A DNA stretch of 64,000 bases, from positions 1,054,001 to 1,118,000 of the forward strand of contig JAHLEH010000001.1 of the NCBI GenBank assembly GCA_018883545.1, written 5' to 3'. Shown here piece by piece: positions 25,382 through 34,000 of this stretch (positions are counted from its first letter, which is position 1; every line of letters starts with the position of its first letter). Position numbers and translations under genes: made by a program. The notes beneath the pieces were generated by a model, which searched no databases, had not been told where the DNA came from, and worked only from the letters and a program-made list of their open reading frames with translations. The DNA is from Marixanthotalea marina (lineage in GTDB: Bacteria > Bacteroidota > Bacteroidia > Flavobacteriales > Flavobacteriaceae).

Positions 25382-26344
25382 ATGAAAATGGTTGTGTTAG
25401 ATGGCTATACATTGAATCCGGGTGATTTAAGTTGGGATGGCCTCAAACAATTTGGTGATTTAAAAGTGCACGACCGTACGCCATACAATCCTGAAACTGT
25501 TATAGAGGCTATAGGTGATGCAGATGTTGTGTTCACAAACAAAGTACCTTTGTCTAAAGAGGTCTTGGAGCAGGTTTCTAAAGTAAAATACATAGGCGTT
25601 TTAGCTACAGGCTATAATGTTGTAGATGTTGAAACAGCGGCCAAACTAAACATGGTGGTAACCAATGTGCCAAGTTATGGCACCACTGCCGTGGCACAAT
25701 TTACTATGTCGCTGTTGTTGGAACTTTGTCACCACATAGGTGACCACAATAAAGCGGTGAAAGAAGGCGAATGGACGCGGTCGTTAGATTTTTGTTTTTG
25801 GAACACGCCACTTATTGAACTGGCGGGCAAAACCATGGGCATTATCGGTTTTGGCCGCATTGGACAAGCTACTGCAAAAATAGCGCAAGATTTTGGACTA
25901 AAAGTTTTAGCCTATAATAGAAGCAAGGATTATTCTTTGGAGTCTGAAACATGCCACTATGCCACTTTGGATGAATTATTTGAAAAGTCGGATATCATCA
26001 GTCTGCACATTCCGTTGTTTGAAAGTACGGCCGGGATTATCAATAAGCAGAATATCGCCAAAATGAAGGATGGTGTGATGATAATAAATACTTCCAGAGG
26101 CGGTTTGGTTGTTGAAGAAGACTTAAAAGAAGCGCTAAATAGTGGAAAAGTTTCTGCCGCTGCCGTTGATGTGGTTTCTACAGAACCTATAAAGGAAAAC
26201 AATCCGCTGCTATCTGCCAAAAACTGTATAATTACACCTCACATAGCTTGGGCTTCAAAAGAATCGAGAGTCAGATTGATGCAGGTTGTGGTAGATAACT
26301 TGGCGGCTTTTAAAAATGGAAAGCCGATTAATGTTGTTAATTAA
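25382..26344 (+). CDS. D-2-hydroxyacid dehydrogenase (glycerate dehydrogenase type)
   Basis: A 320-residue NAD(P)-dependent 2-hydroxyacid dehydrogenase. The Rossmann motif is GIIGFGRIGQA. The catalytic residues Arg (INTSRGGLVVEEDL), Glu (around VVSTEPIKENNPL) and His (ITPHIAWASKESR) are in their usual contexts. It most resembles glycerate/hydroxypyruvate reductases. Its last 8 bases overlap the convergent lycopene cyclase gene. Confidence 0.9.
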   Translation: MKMVVLDGYTLNPGDLSWDGLKQFGDLKVHDRTPYNPETVIEAIGDADVVFTNKVPLSKEVLEQVSKVKYIGVLATGYNVVDVETAAKLNMVVTNVPSYGTTAVAQFTMSLLLELCHHIGDHNKAVKEGEWTRSLDFCFWNTPLIELAGKTMGIIGFGRIGQATAKIAQDFGLKVLAYNRSKDYSLESETCHYATLDELFEKSDIISLHIPLFESTAGIINKQNIAKMKDGVMIINTSRGGLVVEEDLKEALNSGKVSAAAVDVVSTEPIKENNPLLSAKNCIITPHIAWASKESRVRLMQVVVDNLAAFKNGKPINVVN

Positions 26345-27020
26345 CTTTTTCAAAAGACTTTACAACAAAAAGGTTGATGAGTATTAATGAAAAGGCATAG
26401 ATTGTATCTTCAATAGGAATGGTAAAAAGCCTAATGCCCAAATTTTCGTTGTTATTGTACCAAACCACTTCGTTTTCAATAAAACTGCCCGTTAAAATAC
26501 CGTTCACAAGAAAAAAAGGAATGAGCATCACCAAAAAAGTGACATAGTATTTTTGCAGTAAGCGAATGTTCTTTTTCAGCACAATAAATGTAATTAGTGC
26601 ACCAATTAAAAAGTTGATGAGGGTGTACCATTTGCTGTAATTCAAAATAGCAGTAAATAGCAAAATGCTTATTAGCGCATAACTTAAATATTTGGTACTT
26701 TTTAAGCTTAGTGTCATGTTAGGGAAATAGTGCAATAAGGCAAAATGGGTAAAAACGCACGCGTAGGGTATGCAGATAAAGAATAGCCATTCTTCCATTG
26801 GTAGTCCAAACCATGTAATGTCCAGAAAGTAATCGTGGTTAAAACCCCAAACGTTGTGTTTTGTAAATAAAATATCCCAAGGAATAAACACAAGCATACC
26901 GATTACAATACCTACGACTAAAGATTTCCAGTAGCGGTAGAATTTTAATTTTGGATGAAAGCTGAATAAAAAAGGAATGGATAGAGACCCTAGGTTTAAT
27001 AATAGGTATAAATAATCCAT
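26337..27020 (-). CDS. crtYcd: lycopene beta-cyclase, CrtYc/CrtYd-fused type
   Basis: A 227-residue membrane protein with about seven helices, of the lycopene cyclase domain family formed by fused CrtYc and CrtYd halves. Diagnostic stretches are PWDILFTKHNVWGFN and ITWFGLPMEEWLFFICIPYACVFTHF in the first half, and IEDTIYAFSLILINLFVV in the second. It cyclises lycopene to beta-carotene in the inner membrane. It is the last gene of the crt operon (crtI, crtB, crtZ, crtYcd), 2 bp after crtZ. Confidence 0.88.
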   Translation of the reverse strand: MDYLYLLLNLGSLSIPFLFSFHPKLKFYRYWKSLVVGIVIGMLVFIPWDILFTKHNVWGFNHDYFLDITWFGLPMEEWLFFICIPYACVFTHFALLHYFPNMTLSLKSTKYLSYALISILLFTAILNYSKWYTLINFLIGALITFIVLKKNIRLLQKYYVTFLVMLIPFFLVNGILTGSFIENEVVWYNNNENLGIRLFTIPIEDTIYAFSLILINLFVVKSFEKVN

Positions 27021-27022
27021 TA

Positions 27023-27478
27023 TTAATTATTCTTGAAGTATTTAAACGGCACGATTAGCATACCAAAACATTCACCATCTTCTTTCCCTAAGTGTTTATG
27101 GTGCATTTTGTGGGCACGTCTAACGCCTTTAGCATACCAATTATTGGCGTTTCTAAAAAGTTTAAAGCGTTGGTGTATAAAGATATCGTGTACTATGAAA
27201 TAAGAAACACCATAAGCAAAAATACCAAGGCCGATGGGAAGTCCAGGCCAGAAGCTAGTGTATTTCCAAAGTAAAAAGAAACCGATACTAACCACGGCAT
27301 AAAACAGGAAAAAGGCATCGTTACGTTCAAACCAACTATCATGGTCCTTTTTATGGTGGTCTTTGTGCAAGTTCCATAAAAAACCGTGCATAATGTACTT
27401 ATGGGTAAACCAAGCCATAAATTCCATGAAGCAGTAAGTTCCAACAAAAACGAGTATCCAAAGCGCTGTGTGCATCAT
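27023..27478 (-). CDS. crtZ: beta-carotene hydroxylase
   Basis: A 151-residue membrane di-iron hydroxylase converting beta-carotene to zeaxanthin. The histidine clusters are visible: HKYIMH, HKDHHKKDH, HDIFIHQRF and RRAHKMHHKH. The length matches CrtZ. An in-frame second ATG directly follows the first. It lies 6 bp after crtB and 2 bp before crtYcd, so the operon product is likely zeaxanthin. Confidence 0.93.
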   Translation of the reverse strand: MMHTALWILVFVGTYCFMEFMAWFTHKYIMHGFLWNLHKDHHKKDHDSWFERNDAFFLFYAVVSIGFFLLWKYTSFWPGLPIGLGIFAYGVSYFIVHDIFIHQRFKLFRNANNWYAKGVRRAHKMHHKHLGKEDGECFGMLIVPFKYFKNN

Positions 27479-27484
27479 TTAATT

Positions 27485-28324
27485 TTACATTAAATTTAAT
27501 TGATATTTTACGTAACTCCGCATTAAAAGCTCAATTTTTTTTGGATTGGATACCCTAATTCTTTTGTTTTTTATTTGGAGCGCAGGTGTTCTTTTTAGTT
27601 TCTTTAGTAGCTGCCTGTAATATCTATAGGCCATAAAAACACCAAATTTAGCTTCAATGGGCAACTTTTTTATGCCGCTTAGTCCCATTTCGAAATCGGC
27701 CTCAATATCGTTTATAATATCCTTTTTTGAATTTTCATCAAGGTTGTTTAAATCTATTTTGGGAAAATAGCTTCTGTTAAGATCATTAAAATCGGTTTTT
27801 AAATCCCTCAAGAAATTCACTTTTTGAAATGCAGAACCCAATGCCATGGCCATATCCTTAAGTTCATTGTACTTTTCTTCGTCACCTTTTACAAATACTT
27901 TTAAGCACATAAGCCCAACCACATCGGCCGACCCATAAATATAAGCCTTAAACTCTTCTTCAGTAAGGTATTTGGTTTTATGTAAGTCCATGCGCATACT
28001 TGCCATAAAAGCATCCACCAAATGTTTATCAATGTTGTATTTGTGGTAGGTGTACTGAAATGAATTGAGAATTGGATTGAGGCTGATGCGATTTTTCAGA
28101 GCCAATTCCAGGTCGTTGGAGAAGTTGTTGAAAAGCGTTTCCTTATCGTAATCATGAAAAGAATCTACAATTTCATCAGCAAAGCGCACAAATCCATAAA
28201 TGTTGTAGATGTCGTTTCTAATGGACTGGCATAGCATTTTTGTAGCTAAGGAAAACGAGGTACTGTACGTTTTTGTAACAAGCTTACTACAGTCGTAAGA
28301 GACAGTGTCAAAAAGTGTTTTCAT
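27485..28324 (-). CDS. crtB: phytoene synthase
   Basis: A 279-residue squalene/phytoene synthase that condenses two geranylgeranyl-PP molecules. The two aspartate-rich motifs are present (FADEIVDSFHDYD and LRDLKTDFNDLNRSYFP), as is the N-terminal TYSTSFSLATKML. It follows crtI by 3 bp. No GGPP synthase is in the window. Confidence 0.94.
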   Translation of the reverse strand: MKTLFDTVSYDCSKLVTKTYSTSFSLATKMLCQSIRNDIYNIYGFVRFADEIVDSFHDYDKETLFNNFSNDLELALKNRISLNPILNSFQYTYHKYNIDKHLVDAFMASMRMDLHKTKYLTEEEFKAYIYGSADVVGLMCLKVFVKGDEEKYNELKDMAMALGSAFQKVNFLRDLKTDFNDLNRSYFPKIDLNNLDENSKKDIINDIEADFEMGLSGIKKLPIEAKFGVFMAYRYYRQLLKKLKRTPALQIKNKRIRVSNPKKIELLMRSYVKYQLNLM

Positions 28325-28327
28325 AAA

Positions 28328-29791
28328 TTAACGGTTATGTTTTAAAACTAAATCTGCTACTAGCTTTCCTGAAATTAAAGAGGGAGGAACACCTGGGCCG
28401 GGTACGGTTAGTTGTCCTGTAAAATAGAGGTTTTTTACTTTGCCACTTTTTAATTTAGGTCTTAAAAAAGCTGTTTGGGTCAATGTGTTTGCCAATCCGT
28501 AAGCATTGCCTTTATAGGAGTTGTAATCTTTTATAAAGTCGTTTATACAGAAGGATTCTTTAAATAGAATATGTTCTTTTACATTTTGTGATGTAAGGGT
28601 TTCAAAGCGTTCAATAATTTTATCAAAATAAATGTCTCTCAATTCTTGTATATCGTCTAGACCTGGGGCCAGAGGAATTAAAAAAATGCCTGCTTCTTTG
28701 CCTTTGGGAGCTACACTGCTATCTGTTATACTTGGGAAACTAGCGTAAAACAATGGGCTTTCTGGCCATTTAGGCTCGTCGTATATGGATTCGGCATGTG
28801 TATCGAAATCGGTGTCAAAAAATAATGTATGGTGGTTTACATTTTTAATTTTTTTGTTGAAACCAACATAAAACAACAAAGATGAAGGCGCAAAGGTTTT
28901 TTTGTTCCAATAACTTTCGGAATATTGCCTTAATGGTTTATCAAGAAGTGTTTCCGTATGATGATAATCTGCACCACTTACTACTATATCTGAGTAATAT
29001 TCTTTTTCATTTGAAATAACTCCAATAGCTTTATTGTTTTTGACCATAATTTTGTCTATAGAACAATTTGTTTTTACGGCTACACCCAGCTCTTTGGCCA
29101 AGCTTTCTAAAGCTAAAATGACTTGATACATGCCCTTTTTAGGGTGAAATGTGCCCAAACCAAAATCGGCATAATTCATAAAATTGTAAAAGGAGGGTGT
29201 GTCACTCGGTTTTGCTCCTAGGAACAAAACAGGAAACTCAAGAATTTTAACTAGTTTTTCATTTTTAAACGCTTTTCTCACATCATTTTTAATATTTCCA
29301 AAAAACTGATTAAGTTTTAAAAGTGTGGTTGGAGTAACAAGTTCTAAAGGGGAAACTCCGGGATTGTAAACCAAATCTTTGATGGCTATATTGTAATTAC
29401 TTTTAGCTTTATCTATAAACTTTAATAGCTTTTTAGAGCTTCCTTTTTCTTCTTTTTCAAAAGCAACGGCTATTTTTTCAAGAGTGTCTTCAATGTCTAT
29501 AAAATCGTTTTTGCCAAAGTAAACACTGTATGCTGGATTCAGTTTTTCTAATATGTAATATTGGGAAGGTGTTTTTTCAAAATCTGAAAAGAAACGTTCA
29601 AAAACATCGGGCATCCAGTACCATGTTGGGCCTATGTCAAAGGTAAATCCATCTTTGGTCAATTGTCTTGCACGTCCGCCAATGGTATTGTTTTTTTCGA
29701 ATATGGTAACATTAAAGCCATATTTAGCTAGATAGCAAGAAGCTGCCAGCGATGAAAACCCAGAACCTATTATTGAAACTGTTTTGTTCAT
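28328..29791 (-). CDS. crtI: phytoene desaturase
   Basis: A 487-residue FAD-dependent desaturase that converts phytoene to lycopene. The N-terminal dinucleotide fold is IIGSGFSSLAASCYLAKYGFNVTIFEKNNTIGGRAR. The C-terminal CrtI signature is LYFTGQLTVPGPGVPPSLISGKLVADLVL. It is the first gene of the crt operon. Its 46-bp leader carries two tandem copies of the element TATATTTGTTwAAC, probably regulated by the MerR-type gene just upstream. Confidence 0.95.
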   Translation of the reverse strand: MNKTVSIIGSGFSSLAASCYLAKYGFNVTIFEKNNTIGGRARQLTKDGFTFDIGPTWYWMPDVFERFFSDFEKTPSQYYILEKLNPAYSVYFGKNDFIDIEDTLEKIAVAFEKEEKGSSKKLLKFIDKAKSNYNIAIKDLVYNPGVSPLELVTPTTLLKLNQFFGNIKNDVRKAFKNEKLVKILEFPVLFLGAKPSDTPSFYNFMNYADFGLGTFHPKKGMYQVILALESLAKELGVAVKTNCSIDKIMVKNNKAIGVISNEKEYYSDIVVSGADYHHTETLLDKPLRQYSESYWNKKTFAPSSLLFYVGFNKKIKNVNHHTLFFDTDFDTHAESIYDEPKWPESPLFYASFPSITDSSVAPKGKEAGIFLIPLAPGLDDIQELRDIYFDKIIERFETLTSQNVKEHILFKESFCINDFIKDYNSYKGNAYGLANTLTQTAFLRPKLKSGKVKNLYFTGQLTVPGPGVPPSLISGKLVADLVLKHNR

Positions 29792-29796
29792 ATGTT

Positions 29797-29831
29797 GTTT
29801 AACAAATATAAAAAAAAGTTAAACAAATATA
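29797..29831 (-). promoter_or_regulatory. tandem operator/-7 elements before crtI
   Basis: On the - strand TATATTTGTTTAAC (29831-29818) and TATATTTGTTAAAC (29810-29797) form a direct repeat with a 21-bp period, two DNA turns. Each joins a TAnnTTTG -7 box to the 7-bp element GTTwAAC. A related copy precedes the merR gene at 30753-30766. They are likely binding sites for the CarH-like regulator. Confidence 0.6.
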
Positions 29832-29837
29832 AAAAGT

Positions 29838-30737
29838 TTATAATTCTTTAACTAAGTTTTCGATTGAATTAAATATAGTTACTTTTTTTGGAAGTTCGGT
29901 TTGGCTATAGTCTTGTAATTTTGTGCCCAGTAAGTATAATTTATTGGTGCTGTTATTTAGTAGTAGTTCGTTGAAGTTGTTAATATAACTTTCAATATTG
30001 CCTAAATCAGGAGATACTGTGAAATATGATATAAAAGTTATGTCGCTAAAAAAGGATAGTAAATCTTTTAGGTTGTCCATAGGGACACTCTCGCCCAGAA
30101 AAATGGTATGGTAGCCTTTGCTTCTTAACTTGTAATTTATAAAAAGTAGTCCGATATCATGAATTTCGTTTTCCGGTAAAAAAAGCACAAAAGTCTTTGA
30201 AGAAGGTTTTGGCTCTATACTTTGTAGTTTTTCAATATTCAGAAGTATTTTTTGCTTTATGAGAACAGAAATAAAATGTTCGTGTGCAGGTGTTATGGTA
30301 TTGGTTTGCCAAAGGAGCCCAATATCGTTTAATAGAGGCAAAAAAGTGCTGTAAAAAATGTCACTAAAAGGTTTGTTTTCAATTAAACCATTATAGGTGT
30401 TATAAAAAAGCACTTGGTCAAAATTCAACATGGCCATTTTTAAAGCATTAATGGCATGGTTTTCAAGTTTGTTTCTTGAGGCTATTTCCCTGACCTTAGC
30501 AGCTATTTCGTCATTTTTGAGTTTTGCTATTTTAGATATTTTAATTCCATTTTCATTTAAATATGAAATATTCAGGAGTTTCTGTAAGCTGGAATTATTA
30601 TAGCTTCTAATATTCGTTTCTGTTCTGTTTGGCGAAAGTAAGTTGTAGCGTTTTTCCCAAATCCTTATGGTGTGGGCTTTTATGCCTGTTAGATTTTCTA
30701 AATCTTTAATACTAAAGTTTGTCTTAATATTGTTCAT
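29838..30737 (-). CDS. MerR-family regulator with B12-binding domain (CarH/LitR-like)
   Basis: A 299-residue regulator. The N-terminal MerR helix-turn-helix (about 8-75) contains SIKDLENLTGIKAHTIRIWEKRYNLLSPNRTETNIRSY. A four-helix segment carries the Wx9EH motif (W143, E153, H154). The cobalamin-binding motif ExHxxG is E191-I-H193-D-I-G196. These define B12-dependent photoreceptors that repress carotenoid genes in the dark. Oddity: the residue after W143 is Gln144, where Thermus CarH has the His used for light-state ligation. It lies 46 bp upstream of the crt operon on the same strand, and probably controls it and itself. Confidence 0.88.
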   Translation of the reverse strand: MNNIKTNFSIKDLENLTGIKAHTIRIWEKRYNLLSPNRTETNIRSYNNSSLQKLLNISYLNENGIKISKIAKLKNDEIAAKVREIASRNKLENHAINALKMAMLNFDQVLFYNTYNGLIENKPFSDIFYSTFLPLLNDIGLLWQTNTITPAHEHFISVLIKQKILLNIEKLQSIEPKPSSKTFVLFLPENEIHDIGLLFINYKLRSKGYHTIFLGESVPMDNLKDLLSFFSDITFISYFTVSPDLGNIESYINNFNELLLNNSTNKLYLLGTKLQDYSQTELPKKVTIFNSIENLVKEL

Positions 30738-30752
30738 TTACATACATAAAAA

Positions 30753-30766
30753 GTTAAACAATATTA
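30753..30766 (-). promoter_or_regulatory. operator-like copy before the merR gene
   Basis: TAATATTGTTTAAC on the - strand, 16 bp before the start codon. It matches the crtI leader repeats in the last seven bases (GTTTAAC) and in placement, which suggests autoregulation. Confidence 0.5.
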
Positions 30767-30814
30767 ACTAAAAAAACTGGGATTAAAAAATAGTGGAATT
30801 TAATTTTAAGAAAG

Positions 30815-30899
30815 TGCGCACGAGAAGACTCGAACTTCCACATCCTAAACGGATACCAGCCCCTCAAGCTGGCGCGTCTACCAATTCCGCCACGTGCGC
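30815..30899 (-). tRNA. tRNA-Leu (GAG anticodon)
   Basis: An 85-nt class II tRNA. The acceptor stem is GCGCACG/CGTGCGC (30899-30893 with 30822-30816), with discriminator A at 30815. The D-loop has GGTAGACGCG, the anticodon stem is CCAGC/GCTGG with loop TTGAGGG (anticodon GAG), and there is a long variable arm and a T arm with GTTCGAGTC. CCA is not encoded. A -7 box TATTTTTG (30919-30912) lies upstream on the same strand. Confidence 0.95.
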
Positions 30900-31000
30900 T
30901 TTTAAGATTGGCAAAAATAAAAAAAGTAAATTAATTAACACCTTTTTTTAAACATTCTAGGTTAAAGATGCCATAGGTTATAAATTCACGTAATTATGAT

Positions 31001-31008
31001 TATTTTTG
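31001..31008 (+). promoter_or_regulatory. possible -7 element of the first hybrid sensor gene
   Basis: TATTTTTG, matching TAnnTTTG, 53 bp before the start codon. No clear -33 TTG at the right distance. Confidence 0.4.
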
Positions 31009-31060
31009 TAAATTGTGTGGCTTCTGGTTTAAAGCCATGAGTTAATTTAGAGCTGTTGCT

Positions 31061-34000
31061 ATGAAAATGTTCTCAAAGATCCCGAAAATACGTCTTAAGT
31101 TTTTCTTTTTATTGGCCATGCTGGTTGTTGTTTCTGTTGTACAGTCACAATCACCCCACACCGAGTTTGTCCCTATTGCAGAGCGAAGTTTGTCTAGTTC
31201 TTTTGGAAGGTGTTTTTTAAAAGACAGTAAGGGGTATATGTGGATAGGTACAGCCGATGGCTTAATGCGCTATGATGGGTTTAGGATTTATAGCTACGAG
31301 CACAATCCACAAGACAGGACAACGATTCCCAATAATAATATAAATGTAATAGTAGAAGATGCCAAAGAAAGAGTATGGGTTGGTACCTCTCAAGGTTTGG
31401 TAATGTACGATAGGGAAAAGGATAAGTTTATAAATGTAGATTCTATACCTAACAATAAGAGTCATTTAAACAATAGATACATAACTTCAATAACATTTGA
31501 CGCAAATGGAAATGCATGGATAGGAACTTTAGGAGGGGGTGTTAACGTGTATGATGAAAAAGCATCAGCCTTTACTCATATGAGTGGTTCGGATGCTAAT
31601 AGCGACCCTGTTCCCGAAAACTATATAACAAGCGTATTATTTGCAAATGGCCTTGTTTGGTCTGGTACAAAAGGAGGGCTTCAAGTTTATGATGCAGATA
31701 AAAAAACTTTGGTTGCACCAAATTTATTTGTAGACGAACTTCCCAGTAAGCAAATTACCCAGATAGTTCAGGATGTAAAAGGAGATGTTTGGTTTTCTAC
31801 AATAGAGGGGGAAATAATTAAGGCGTCAAGAAAGAACTTGGTGTATTCACTTGATACAATAATTTCTCCAAATTCAAATAAAAATGTCAATTGGACTGAA
31901 ATCCTGACGATGTCAGGTGACAGTAAAGGTAATTTTTGGGTAGGCGGTGAAAATTCTGGATTGAGTTATTTTGATACCGAAAAAAACACTATCGTTTATT
32001 TTGGTCCAGATACTGACGGTGTTAATAAAATGCCAACCAATTCTATTCGCTCGGTTTATGTTGATAATAATGGACTGGTTTGGATTGGCACCTTTAGTAA
32101 AGGGGTTTATTTGGTTGATAAAGGCGCGGGTGAGTTTGATGATTATACTTGGGGAGATTTTCAGCAAAGAGATTTGGAAGGTAAAGATGTAAGAGCTTTT
32201 GCTGAAGCAAAAAATGGAGATGTTTGGATGATTTTTGATGGTGTTGGATTGGTAAAGCTAGAAAAACGAACCAATAGTTTAAGAAAGTACGATCAATTAA
32301 GCCGAAATATATCTGTAAATGCATTAACAGCTCTAGTTTTTGATAAGGCTAATAACCTTTGGTTAGGAACTGGTGGTAACGGGTTGTACAAAATAAATAT
32401 CAATACCAATAGCGTAACAAATTATTCATTAGAGTCTGGTGGCTTTGGAGACAACAAAGTTTTTTGTTTATATGTAGATAAGCAAGGAACACTTTGGGCA
32501 GGCACCAATGGTAGTGGTCTTTTTTATTTTGATAGAACCAAGCAACAGTTTGTTGTGCTTAATGAAAATCACAAAGAAAATTTTATTAATACAACGAGTT
32601 ACATTAGTGCAATCCAGGAAGATTATCAAGGGGCGCTTTGGGTAGCTACTATGTATGGGCTCTATAAAATCACAAAAGATGCCAAAGGGGCAAATGTTTA
32701 CAAATTGTTTAGGAATGACGTAAACCCAAAAGGGCTTAAAAGTTCAAATTTTCAATATGTTTATGAAGATACCGAAAAGAATTTATGGGTTGGAACATCA
32801 GATGCTGGATTGTATGTAAAGCCCTATCAAGAGGATGCTTTTAAAGCTATTAAAAAAGAAGACGGCTTGCCAAGCAATACTATAAGATCTATAGTGGAAG
32901 ATGAGGGCGGGAATTTATGGGTTGGTGGTAATATGGGATTGTCAAAAATAGATGCCAAAACTAACAAGATTACAAATTATGTTAAGTCAGATGGGCTGGC
33001 GTCCAATAGCTTTCATAACCAATCAATTGTAACAAGTTATGGAAAATTGTTTTTTGGAACCAATAACGGCTTCAATGCGTTTTATCCAGAAAATATTGAG
33101 ACCGAGTCTGAGAAGCCCAAAGTTTACTTAACAGATTTAAAGATTAACAACAAATCGGTTGAGATTGATGCGCCAAATTCACCATTGGATAAACACATCA
33201 GTTTGGCATCTAACATAGAACTTGAATACGGACAACGATCCTTCGCTTTAGATTACATCGGCCTAAATTATGGGCAACCATTTGCATACGACTATTGCTA
33301 TAAGCTAGAAGGTTTTGATGACGATTGGAATTGTGTAGGAGGAAGAATAAGTGCAACCTATACTAATATAAACCCCGGTAACTACACCTTTTTGGTAAAG
33401 GCTTCAAACAAAGATGGGGTTTGGGGGGAGACACCACAAAAGCTTAATATAACGGTGTATCCATTAGTATGGAAGACTTGGTGGGCGGTGTTAATATATA
33501 TAATTTTTATTTCAGCTCTTATATATTTTTTGATCAGTTTACGTGTAGAACGTATAAGAATGCGAAATCAATTAGATATGGAACGATTGGCTAGAGAGCA
33601 GGACAAGGAATTAAGTGAGCAAAAATCCCAATTTTTCACAAATATTTCCCATGAGTTTAGAACACCTTTAAGTTTGATTTCCATGCCTTTAGAAAACTTA
33701 AGCAGTATGAAGGAGTTGCCTTCTGCTGTTAAGGAAAGGATAAAAATGATTAGAACAAGTTCTGATAAAATGATGCGTTTGGTAAATGAGTTGATGGACT
33801 TTAATAAGCTAGAAAGTGCACAATTGGATTTAAAAGTGCAAAAAGGCGAGTTGGTTGGCTTTATATCTAACCTATCTAATATATTTAAAGACATGGCTTC
33901 TAAAAGGAGCATTCATTTTGGAACGCATTCTATGGTTGGTGCTCTTGAAGGGTGGTTCGACCATGATAAGTTGGAAAAAATATTAACAAACCTACTTTCA

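Larger units (their letters stand above)
30738..31060. other. 323-bp gap containing the tRNA and two promoters
   Basis: Holds the merR leader, tRNA-Leu (30815-30899, -), its TATTTTTG box (30919-30912, -) and a TATTTTTG -7 box at 31001-31008 (+) before the first hybrid sensor gene. No other coding potential was seen. Confidence 0.7.

Noticed and set aside
30815-31060. tRNA-Leu as an attachment site for a mobile PUL
   Set aside because: The tRNA 3' end faces the crt side, not the PUL; no integrase and no second copy of the tRNA 3' end were seen in the window.
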